A stretch of 8,620 bases of DNA from an uncultured Ruminococcus sp. (GTDB lineage: Bacteria; Bacillota; Clostridia; Oscillospirales; CAG-272), in the NCBI GenBank assembly GCA_902782785.1, contig CACZOH010000192.1, positions 1 through 8,620 of the forward strand. The letters run 5' to 3'. The notes under the pieces were generated by a model, which made no database searches, was not told the DNA's origin, and saw nothing but the letters and a program-made list of their open reading frames with translations. Every line of letters starts with the position of its first letter. Position 1 is the first letter of the stretch. This document shows, piece after piece, positions 1-5,908 of the stretch. Position numbers and translations under genes: made by a program.

Positions 1-3
1 CAT

Positions 4-56
4 CATGAATTGACGGCAAGCCGTCATGAATTGAATTGCGCCGCGGCGCAATTCAT
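4..56. repeat. Cluster of short palindromes and direct repeats
   Basis: Two adjacent palindromes lie here. The first has 7-bp arms TGACGGC (11-17) and GCCGTCA (20-26) around an AA loop. The second is a perfect, loopless inverted repeat of 12 bp per arm at 32-55 (left arm TGAATTGCGCCG). The nonamer CATGAATTG occurs directly at 4-12 and 25-33, and its last seven bases recur at 32-38, so the hairpins are embedded in a repeated TGAATTG motif. This mosaic build resembles dispersed intergenic palindromic elements rather than a single terminator. It may continue beyond the left edge of the window. Whether it is mobile or functional cannot be told from one copy. Confidence 0.7.
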
Positions 57-59
57 TAA

Positions 60-81
60 GGCTGCCGCAAATGCGACAGCC
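60..81 (-). terminator. Possible terminator of the ABC exporter operon
   Basis: Read on the minus strand this is GGCTGTCGCA, TT, TGCGGCAGCC: a 10-bp stem in which the only imperfect position is a U-G wobble in RNA. It begins about 20 nt after the stop codon of the downstream ABC subunit. It is preceded by AAAAGG and followed by TTAATG, so the U-tract is poor and termination may be weak or Rho-assisted. On the plus strand the same stem has a C-A mismatch but is followed by CCTTTT. Confidence 0.5.
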
Positions 82-101
82 CCTTTTAACGCTGTTATTT
101 T

Positions 102-1985
102 TTAACTCATAAGCTGCTGGCGGCGGTGCTGGAGGGTATAGAGGTTATAATATCTGCCGCGCTTTGAGAGAAGCTCCTCGTGCGTGCCCTGCTCGGCTAT
201 CTGACCGCCCGACAATACTATGATATTGTCCGCGTGCTGGATCGTGGAAAGCCTGTGCGCAACGACTATCATCGTGCCTATATTCATAAGCTTCTGCAGC
301 GAATCCTGTATCAGCTGCTCCGTCTCCGTGTCGATGTTGGCGGTAGCCTCGTCGAGTATCATTATTTTCGGATCGTAGAGGACCGTGCGGGCAAACGATA
401 TGAGCTGTCTCTGACCCGCGGAGAAGTTGTTTCCGAACTCCCTCACCTCGTGCTCGAGTCCGTCGTCAAACTGAGATATGAATTTGTCGGCGTTGACGTA
501 TTTGCACGCTTCCCATATCTGCTCGTCCGTCACGCCCTCCTGCCTCAGCACTATATTTGATTTTATGGTTCCCGAGAACAGGAATACCGTCTGCAGCATC
601 TGCCCGAACTGACGGCGGAGCGACGATATCGTATATTTTCTTATGTCCACGCCGTCTATCAGGATCCTTCCCTTTTGTATGTCGTAGTTGCGGCACAAAA
701 GCGACAGGATCGTGGATTTTCCCGCGCCGGTCGGCCCGACGAGAGCCACGGTCTGTCCCGCGCCTACCTTGAAAGAAAGGTCCTTAAGTATCCAGTTTTC
801 TTCCTTATACGCAAACCATACGTGATCGAACTCTATATCGCCCTTTATCTCGCCTATATCGACGGCTCCGGGATCGTCCTTTATCTCGGGCTCTATGTCG
901 AGTATCGTGAATATCTTTTCAGCCGAGGCGAACGCCGACTGCAGCCAGTTGAACTGCTCCGCAAGCGTCTGTATCGGGTTGAAAAACTTCTGTATATACA
1001 TATAGAACGATATGAGTATATCCGCGGTTATGACCTGTCCCGCAAACGACAGCCCGTATATGTACCCTCTCGCGGACAGGTACAGAAGCGTCATGACGGA
1101 CGAGATATAAAGCATATATATTGTCGGTCTGAAAATACCGAACACGAAGATCTGACGGCGTTTGGCTCTTCCGAGCTCGTCGTTCTTTTCGTCAAACTCA
1201 GCCATTTTCTGCTTTTTTCTGTCAAACACCCGGATTATCTTCATACCGGAGAGGTTTTCGGACAAGAACGTGTTTATATCGGTCGTCCCGTCCTTTACCT
1301 TTCTGTACGCTTTTCTTGAGAATTTGCGGAAGATAAGAGAGAAGATGACGATGAACGGCACAAAGCACAGGACCATAAGCGTCAGCTCAAGGTTCAGTAT
1401 GAACATCGCTATGAGTATGCCGATTATGACGAGAGAGTTTTTTGCAAGGTTCACGAAAATGTTCGTAAACATCATGGAGACGGCGTTCGTATCGTTTGTG
1501 ACTCTCGTCACGAGCTTGCCGACCGGGATCTCGGAAAACTGATGATGCGACAGCTTTTCTATATGCTCGAACGTATCGTATCTCAACGTGGAGATTATCC
1601 TCTGCCCCGTTTTCTGCAGAATTATCGCCTGGAAATACTGGCAGGTGAGAGATACGAGGAGTATGCTTATGTAAATGCCGAGCCTTATGAACAGATCGCG
1701 CATCTCAAACGGCGCTTTTATAAGATCGGCTATACCTCCTATGATCAGCGGCGAAGCTATGTCGTAGGCGATCGACGCGAGCATTATCAGGAATACGACC
1801 AGAAACTGCTTGACGTAAGGTCTTGCGTATTTCAAAAGACGCTTTGTTATTTCGCCGTCCTTCATATTCCTGTCAAAGCCTATCGCCTCTTTTTTATCCT
1901 TCATAAAGGCGTAGGCGAGAATGAACGCCGCGGCGAACGCGCTTATTACCGCGCCGGCTATAAGAAGCGGATAGAATTCACGCAT
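102..1985 (-). CDS. ABC exporter half-transporter, subunit with catalytic Walker B
   Basis: Product of 627 residues: a type IV (ABCB-like) exporter half-transporter, with a transmembrane domain (about 60-340) fused to a C-terminal ATPase domain (about 385-620). Walker A is GPTGAGKS (417-424), the Q-loop glutamine is near 465, Walker B is IMILDE (541-546) with catalytic Glu546, and the H-loop histidine is 577. The signature is degenerate, FSAGQ (521-525) instead of LSGGQ. With its partner upstream it should form a heterodimeric exporter of the TM287/288, LmrCD or YfiBC kind, with the intact Walker B on this subunit. An extra hydrophobic helix (about 4-27) precedes the usual six. The first ATG is preferred because it overlaps the upstream stop by 8 nt and has GAGAGGAG upstream; Met28 has no visible ribosome binding site. 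Substrate unknown: a drug, lipid or peptide is possible. Confidence 0.93.
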   Translation of the reverse strand: MREFYPLLIAGAVISAFAAAFILAYAFMKDKKEAIGFDRNMKDGEITKRLLKYARPYVKQFLVVFLIMLASIAYDIASPLIIGGIADLIKAPFEMRDLFIRLGIYISILLVSLTCQYFQAIILQKTGQRIISTLRYDTFEHIEKLSHHQFSEIPVGKLVTRVTNDTNAVSMMFTNIFVNLAKNSLVIIGILIAMFILNLELTLMVLCFVPFIVIFSLIFRKFSRKAYRKVKDGTTDINTFLSENLSGMKIIRVFDRKKQKMAEFDEKNDELGRAKRRQIFVFGIFRPTIYMLYISSVMTLLYLSARGYIYGLSFAGQVITADILISFYMYIQKFFNPIQTLAEQFNWLQSAFASAEKIFTILDIEPEIKDDPGAVDIGEIKGDIEFDHVWFAYKEENWILKDLSFKVGAGQTVALVGPTGAGKSTILSLLCRNYDIQKGRILIDGVDIRKYTISSLRRQFGQMLQTVFLFSGTIKSNIVLRQEGVTDEQIWEACKYVNADKFISQFDDGLEHEVREFGNNFSAGQRQLISFARTVLYDPKIMILDEATANIDTETEQLIQDSLQKLMNIGTMIVVAHRLSTIQHADNIIVLSGGQIAEQGTHEELLSKRGRYYNLYTLQHRRQQLMS

Positions 1986-3762
1986 TTATATCTTCACTCC
2001 TCTCTTCCTCAAGCCGCTGAAGCAGAACGGTCTTCCTGTACGCCTCGCACGTCTCGTATAACTGCTCGTGCGTACCGACGGCGGTTACGGTGCCGTTTTC
2101 AACGTAAATTATCTTGTCCATATCCTCAACTGTGCTTACGCGGTGCGCTATCATCACCGTCGTCCTGCCCGCTCTCACGGTCTTCAGGGCGTTGAGGATG
2201 ACGTTTTCCGTTTTTGTATCGACCGCGGAGACCGCGTCGTCCATTATGATTATGGAAGCGTCCTTCATAAGCGCGCGGGCTATGGAAATCCTCTGCTTCT
2301 GCCCGCCCGATACGGTAACGCCGCGCTCGCCGAGCACGGTTTTGTATTTTTCGGGGAACTCGTCTATATCCTCGTGTACTCCCGCCAGTTCAGCCGCGTC
2401 CTTTACCTCTTCCTCGGTGTAGCCGTCGACGGCAAAGGCTATGTTGCGCTCTATCGTATCGCTGAACAGGAAATTGTCCTGCGGAACGTAAGCGGTGTAT
2501 CTGCGCAGAGTATCGAGCGGGATCGTATTGACGTCGTGCCCGTCTATGAAAAGCATGCCGTCGTCAACGTTGTACTGCCTCAGTATGAGGTCCGCGACGG
2601 TCGTTTTGCCGGAACCCGTCTTTCCTATGACGCCGACGCTCTCGCCCGCGTTTATCCTGAACGACACGTTTGTAAGAGAAGGCTTGGCGGCGCCGGGATA
2701 CGTGAACGTGAGGTTCCGGAATTCTATATCACCCTTTATTTCCGATATATCCGAGACGCCGTCTCTGTCGCGTACGTCGACCTCGGTATCTATCAGATCC
2801 GTAATGCGCTTGAGCGACGCCTTGCCGCGGGAACGCATATCTATAAGCTCCGCTATCGCCATTATGGGCCATATTACGGACGTGAAATAACCGACGAACT
2901 CTATCAGAAGTCCCACGTCGAAAACTCCCGTATGTACGAGATAACCGCCGTAACCGAAGATTATGCATATAACGGATTCAACGAACAGGGTCACCAGGAT
3001 ATTGAGCAGAACGGACATTCTCACAAAGCGGACGTTTGCGTTTTCATTCTCGCGGTTCAGCTTTGCAAAAGCCATAAGCTCGCGCGTTTCGCGGACGAAA
3101 GCCTTTATGACGGAAATGCCGGAAAAGCTCTCCTGCGAAAAGTCGGACAGGCGCGAGAACGCCTCCTGTCGCTCGTCCCAGCGCTTTGTCATGTTCTTGC
3201 CGACTATCGTGCCGACGGAGCCGAGAAGTATCATCGGCACAAGCGCGAAAAGCGTCAGCCAGATATTCATTCTCGCCATTTTGTATATCGACAGCGCGCC
3301 GAGAAGCGCCGCGTCCGCGGTCATAAGCACGCCGCCGCCGAAGCAGTCCTGAACGGTCTCCAGATCGTTTGTGAAAAGCGACATAAGACCGCCGACCTTG
3401 TTTTCGTTATAAAATTGCTGTGAAAGCTCCTTGCAGCGGTCGAACATCACGGAGCGCAGATTAGTTTCCATTTTGACGGCGGAGCCGAAAAAGCAGATAC
3501 GCCACGCAAAGCGCCCGACTACGAGCGATAAAATGACGAATAAAAGCGGCCGGCAGATATTGTCGAGCAGCACGTTCATATCGAACTTCGTCATAACGCC
3601 GTTTATCTCCGTCTGTCCGTACAAAATCCCGTTGACGGTCATTCTGTACAGCTCCGGGATTATGAGCTGAACTCTGTCAACGACGAACAGCGCGGCTATG
3701 CCGAGCAGCAGCATCCAGCCGTAGCGCAGATAATATTTGTTTATGTACTTACCGAAAATCAT
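1978..3762 (-). CDS. ABC exporter half-transporter, subunit with degenerate Walker B
   Basis: Product of 594 residues, a transmembrane domain (about 1-310) plus ATPase domain (about 345-580). Walker A is GKTGSGKTT (380-388), the Q-loop is VPQDNFLF (Gln428), the signature is the canonical VSGGQ (484-488), and the H-loop histidine is 540. Walker B reads IIIMDDA (504-510), so Asp509 stands where the catalytic glutamate should be. In heterodimeric exporters this marks the subunit contributing Walker A/B to the non-hydrolytic site, which fits the degenerate signature in the partner. The gene is the middle one of three: its ATG overlaps the stop of the small membrane protein gene by 4 nt (ATGA), and its 3' end overlaps the next subunit by 8 nt (ATGCGTGA). 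These overlaps suggest translational coupling and balanced subunit amounts. It is intact; the substitution is not a sign of decay. Confidence 0.93.
   Translation of the reverse strand: MIFGKYINKYYLRYGWMLLLGIAALFVVDRVQLIIPELYRMTVNGILYGQTEINGVMTKFDMNVLLDNICRPLLFVILSLVVGRFAWRICFFGSAVKMETNLRSVMFDRCKELSQQFYNENKVGGLMSLFTNDLETVQDCFGGGVLMTADAALLGALSIYKMARMNIWLTLFALVPMILLGSVGTIVGKNMTKRWDERQEAFSRLSDFSQESFSGISVIKAFVRETRELMAFAKLNRENENANVRFVRMSVLLNILVTLFVESVICIIFGYGGYLVHTGVFDVGLLIEFVGYFTSVIWPIMAIAELIDMRSRGKASLKRITDLIDTEVDVRDRDGVSDISEIKGDIEFRNLTFTYPGAAKPSLTNVSFRINAGESVGVIGKTGSGKTTVADLILRQYNVDDGMLFIDGHDVNTIPLDTLRRYTAYVPQDNFLFSDTIERNIAFAVDGYTEEEVKDAAELAGVHEDIDEFPEKYKTVLGERGVTVSGGQKQRISIARALMKDASIIIMDDAVSAVDTKTENVILNALKTVRAGRTTVMIAHRVSTVEDMDKIIYVENGTVTAVGTHEQLYETCEAYRKTVLLQRLEEERSEDINA
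1997..2004 (-). promoter_or_regulatory. Ribosome binding site inside the upstream ABC gene
   Basis: On the minus strand GAGAGGAG lies about 11 nt before the ATG at 1985, inside the last codons of the upstream subunit gene. It supports the long start of the 627-residue subunit, which includes the extra N-terminal helix. The spacing is slightly long, so coupling to the terminating ribosome probably helps. Confidence 0.6.
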
Positions 3763-4022
3763 ACCTTGTTATCCTTGTTTGAATACGGATTTATATTTTT
3801 GTTCTCCTCCTCCGGCTTGTTGCCCATATACGTGAGCCATCCGATGACGCGGACGAACACTCTGACGCCGACGATCCATAAAAGGAGCGCACCGACAAAC
3901 CACCAGATCGAAATACCCAAAGTGAAATGGAGTATCAAAAGTACCCACGCGGGTATGCTCCAGTACCAGTGAAAAAGCAGGCTCAGCAGTACGGAGACGA
4001 CGTAATCAAGAAAACGTTTCAT
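3759..4022 (-). CDS. Small two-helix membrane protein, first gene of exporter operon
   Basis: Product of 87 residues that I do not recognise as a named family. It has two hydrophobic segments, about 9-33 and 37-62, both rich in aromatic residues (WYW near 19-21, WW near 40-41). They are followed by a short hydrophilic tail (about 67-87) rich in Asn, Lys and Glu. The two helices would form a hairpin with both ends on the same side of the membrane. It is the promoter-proximal gene, with a good Shine-Dalgarno (GGAGG, 5 nt before ATG), and its stop overlaps the start of the ABC gene (ATGA). It is therefore made together with the exporter and could be an accessory, assembly or regulatory subunit; this is inference from position only. 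No signal peptide cleavage site or enzymatic motif is visible. Confidence 0.85.
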   Translation of the reverse strand: MKRFLDYVVSVLLSLLFHWYWSIPAWVLLILHFTLGISIWWFVGALLLWIVGVRVFVRVIGWLTYMGNKPEEENKNINPYSNKDNKV

Positions 4023-4025
4023 ATA

Positions 4026-4032
4026 CTCCTCC
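4026..4032 (-). promoter_or_regulatory. Strong ribosome binding site of the small membrane protein gene
   Basis: Minus-strand GGAGGAG just upstream of the ATG at 4022, a near-perfect anti-16S match that fixes the start of this unrecognised small gene. Confidence 0.75.
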
Positions 4033-4046
4033 GAAAACCGAGGCTA

Positions 4047-4075
4047 ATTATAACAGATTTGATAATAAATGTCAA
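4047..4075 (-). promoter_or_regulatory. Consensus sigma-A promoter of the ABC exporter operon
   Basis: On the minus strand TTGACA (4075-4070) is followed by a 17-bp spacer and TATAAT (4052-4047), a full match to the housekeeping promoter consensus at both hexamers with ideal spacing. Transcription would begin near 4040, leaving a leader of only about 20 nt, too short for a riboswitch. Expression is predicted to be strong and, lacking a visible operator, largely constitutive. The -35 box is 16 nt from the terminator hairpin of the preceding operon. Confidence 0.88.
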
Positions 4076-4091
4076 TACGTTTTTTGTGTAT

Positions 4092-4138
4092 AAATCAAAG
4101 TCACCCTGCGAAGATGATACACAGGGTGACGTTGATTT
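4092..4138 (-). terminator. Long hairpin terminator after the nuclease/Ig-protein operon
   Basis: Arms 4092-4108 and 4122-4138 pair over 17 nt with one A-G mismatch; the core is GTCACCCTG/CAGGGTGAC and the loop is 13 nt. It begins 9 nt after the stop codon of the Ig-like protein gene. The distal part of the 3' arm on the minus strand (TTTGATTT) supplies U-rich sequence. The arms also end in TTGATTTTATT on the plus strand, so it may act in both directions. It insulates the exporter promoter from the upstream operon. Confidence 0.78.
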
Positions 4139-4147
4139 TATTCGGAA

Positions 4148-5605
4148 TTATTTCGCTTGTTTCTTCTTATTCATTACAATAAGTATGACCGTTATCGCTA
4201 TGACCGCGCATAACAGAAGTGCGGCGACGATTATCAGAACGGTTATAAGAGACGATGAGGCGCTGTTTTGCTTATTCGTATCCTCCGTTTCCGCGGCGGT
4301 AGTCGTCGGGGCGTTCGTTTCTGTCCCCTCCGCCGTCTGCGCGGAGCTCTCCGTTTGCTCGTTCGCCTCTGTTTCGACCCCTGTCGGAACAAGATCGTCG
4401 GTGTTTACGGGCTCCGTTTGCTTTTGCGTATCGGGCGCGGGCTCCGTCTCGGTTTCCGTTTCCGTGACCTTTTCCGTTTCCGTCTCGGTCTCCTGTACCG
4501 TCGTTTCTGCCGGTGCGGGCTTTTTGTACGTTATTTTTGCTATATCTGACGGTACGACCGTGCTCATATTGCCGTTTGCATCAACAGACCATACGGTACA
4601 GCAGTAATATCTGTCGCCCTCTGTCTGCGGGACCTTGAGAACGTAGGCTTTCTCGCCCTCCATCGGCTCCATTTCGGCGTATCCGTTTTTATCGGACGAA
4701 TACCACTGATAGCCGACCGTGCAGCCGTCCGGCGCCTTTGCCCCGACTACGAGCGCGACAAGCTCGCTGAACGTCAGCTCGTCGCCCATAGGCTGCTGTG
4801 TTATCGTCGGAGGCTCGACCGCGGGCGCCGCGGACTTTTCCAAAACACTTACCATTATAGCGTTGGAATAACTGCGGTTGCACATATTCTGATTGTCCAC
4901 GCCGTCAAAGACGCCGCAGATGTAATAATAAGTACCGACCTTGCCCGTGTCAATGATCAAAGACCCGTTTTCATATATATCCTTGCCGGTTTCGATGGGA
5001 ACTATGTCGCTTACTCTGCCGTCCTCCGACGAATACCAGTGATATGAAATGTAATCTCTGAAAAGATCAACGTTTCCCGCCGTCGTCGTTCCCTTGACGT
5101 TTAACTCGACCTTGTCGCCCTGCTCGCATTCAACGAAAACCGGAGCCGTTATATCGGGCGGGGTGAATCTGCCCTCGTCGATTATGAAGATAGTTGACGG
5201 CGGCGTTGACACGGAAGAATTGCTGCTTATGACGGTGCAGTATATTTCGGCTCCGTTCAGCCCGTGCTTTATGCCGTCTAAATATATCTCATTCCCGGCA
5301 AGCTTGGTGTTTGCAGATTTTGTATCGACGTGCGCGCACCACGGGTCGGAAAAACCGGATCCGACCTTATAATCCGCGCCGTCATACACGATATGCCATT
5401 CGTACGTGAATTTGTCGTGCTGCGGGTCGTTTTCACAGACGCACTTATATGATGCGAGAGAATCCTCCGGCCACTGCAGATTGCCCGGCGCGGAGGTGAT
5501 CACGGGAGTTACTACCGGCACGGTCGCCGAAACGGCCGGCGCAAGCGCCGCCGCAGAGACAAGAATTACCGCTATAATAAGGCACAACGTTTTTCTGATC
5601 TTCAT
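4148..5605 (-). CDS. Secreted membrane-anchored protein with three Ig-like modules
   Basis: Product of 485 residues with a Sec signal peptide (1-27, probable cut after AVSA). Three consecutive beta-rich, Ig-like modules lie at about 34-145, 150-256 and 265-360. Modules two and three share WYSS followed by an acidic/Gly turn (190-196, 301-308) and a Y-Y-x-C strand (227-230, 333-336), typical of tandem Ig-like repeats in Firmicute surface proteins. An E/T-rich stalk (about 364-450, core of alternating Glu-Thr at 371-389) leads to one transmembrane helix (about 453-478) and a basic tail NKKKQAK. There is no LPxTG motif, so anchoring is by the helix, not sortase. Cysteines at 55, 57, 90, 123, 160, 230, 242, 295, 335 and 336 could form disulfides. 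It is the third gene after the barnase and barstar genes (15-nt gap, RBS GAGAGGG). Adhesion, receptor or display roles are possible; no catalytic motif is seen. Confidence 0.88.
   Translation of the reverse strand: MKIRKTLCLIIAVILVSAAALAPAVSATVPVVTPVITSAPGNLQWPEDSLASYKCVCENDPQHDKFTYEWHIVYDGADYKVGSGFSDPWCAHVDTKSANTKLAGNEIYLDGIKHGLNGAEIYCTVISSNSSVSTPPSTIFIIDEGRFTPPDITAPVFVECEQGDKVELNVKGTTTAGNVDLFRDYISYHWYSSEDGRVSDIVPIETGKDIYENGSLIIDTGKVGTYYYICGVFDGVDNQNMCNRSYSNAIMVSVLEKSAAPAVEPPTITQQPMGDELTFSELVALVVGAKAPDGCTVGYQWYSSDKNGYAEMEPMEGEKAYVLKVPQTEGDRYYCCTVWSVDANGNMSTVVPSDIAKITYKKPAPAETTVQETETETEKVTETETETEPAPDTQKQTEPVNTDDLVPTGVETEANEQTESSAQTAEGTETNAPTTTAAETEDTNKQNSASSSLITVLIIVAALLLCAVIAITVILIVMNKKKQAK
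4439..4495 (-). repeat. Glu-Thr dipeptide repeat stalk in the Ig-like protein
   Basis: This stretch encodes residues 371-389, two blocks of alternating Glu and Thr separated by KV, and appears on the plus strand as repeated GT(T/C)TC(C/G) units. Such acidic, Thr-rich low-complexity segments act as extended spacers between the membrane and extracellular domains. Short in-frame repeats make length variation by slippage possible. Confidence 0.7.
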
Positions 5606-5620
5606 TACAATATCCCTCTC

Positions 5621-5899
5621 TTATTCAAAAACTACCGACAAAATCGGATTTTCCGCGGCGGAAACGGATAAAACGAGCGCCAGTCTGTCCGCGTATTCGT
5701 CAAGCATACCCGCCGCTTTATCAAAATTGACTATCGTTATCCTTGTTCTTCTGCAGATGCTCGTTAACGCGTCGTGCAGGGCGTCAAGGTTGTTTCCTAT
5801 GTAATTTTCGCTTTTTATCGCCTTTTTCAGCGTCTCGTGCGTCGTTTGCTTATCGGTGAACAGCGACGCGTCAACAGTTATTTTTTCAACCTTCTGCAT
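5621..5899 (-). CDS. Barstar-family ribonuclease inhibitor (immunity protein)
   Basis: Product of 92 residues, close to the 90 of barstar, with no signal peptide, so cytoplasmic. The inhibitory segment YIGNNLDALHDALTS (33-47) aligns without gaps to barstar YYGENLDALWDCLTG: Tyr33, Asp39, Asp43 and Thr46 match barstar Tyr29, Asp35, Asp39 and Thr42. Asp39 of barstar is the residue that plugs the barnase active site. Trp38 and Trp44 of barstar are His42 and Ile48 here. The C-terminal helix and strand (66-92, ending ILSVVFE) also fit, but barstar Glu76 aligns with Val79 by eye. The gene starts 7 nt after the nuclease stop and its Shine-Dalgarno overlaps that stop, so inhibitor synthesis is coupled to toxin synthesis. 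It should neutralise the nuclease precursor in the cytoplasm before export. Confidence 0.92.
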   Translation of the reverse strand: MQKVEKITVDASLFTDKQTTHETLKKAIKSENYIGNNLDALHDALTSICRRTRITIVNFDKAAGMLDEYADRLALVLSVSAAENPILSVVFE

Positions 5900-5904
5900 A
5901 TTAA

Positions 5905-5908
5905 CCTC
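5905..5908 (-). promoter_or_regulatory. Barstar Shine-Dalgarno overlapping the nuclease stop codon
   Basis: Minus-strand GAGG shares two bases with the TGA stop (5909-5907) of the nuclease gene and lies 5 nt before the inhibitor ATG. Ribosomes ending on the toxin are thus placed to start the inhibitor, a coupling that would keep inhibitor supply tied to toxin translation. Confidence 0.65.

Noticed and set aside
675..1319. Plus-strand open frame of 214 codons opposite the downstream ABC gene
   Set aside because: Antisense to the conserved ATPase and membrane domains of a clear ABC gene; the translation is Arg/Tyr-rich with no recognisable fold.
2068..3423. Long plus-strand open frame (451 codons) opposite the upstream ABC gene
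   Set aside because: It lies wholly antisense to a gene with intact ABC motifs, its product shows no domain, and it has no convincing ribosome binding site; it results from codon bias on the coding strand.
1978..3762. Upstream ABC subunit as a decaying gene because of the missing Walker B glutamate
   Set aside because: The frame is full length with all other motifs intact, and the change matches the known asymmetric pattern of heterodimeric exporters.
4023..4060. Riboswitch or leader-controlled attenuator ahead of the exporter operon
   Set aside because: The predicted leader is only about 20 nt and contains no structure beyond the ribosome binding site.
4148..4250. Sortase-type anchor at the C-terminus of the Ig-like protein
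   Set aside because: No LPxTG-like pentapeptide precedes the hydrophobic helix, and the stalk runs straight into the membrane segment.
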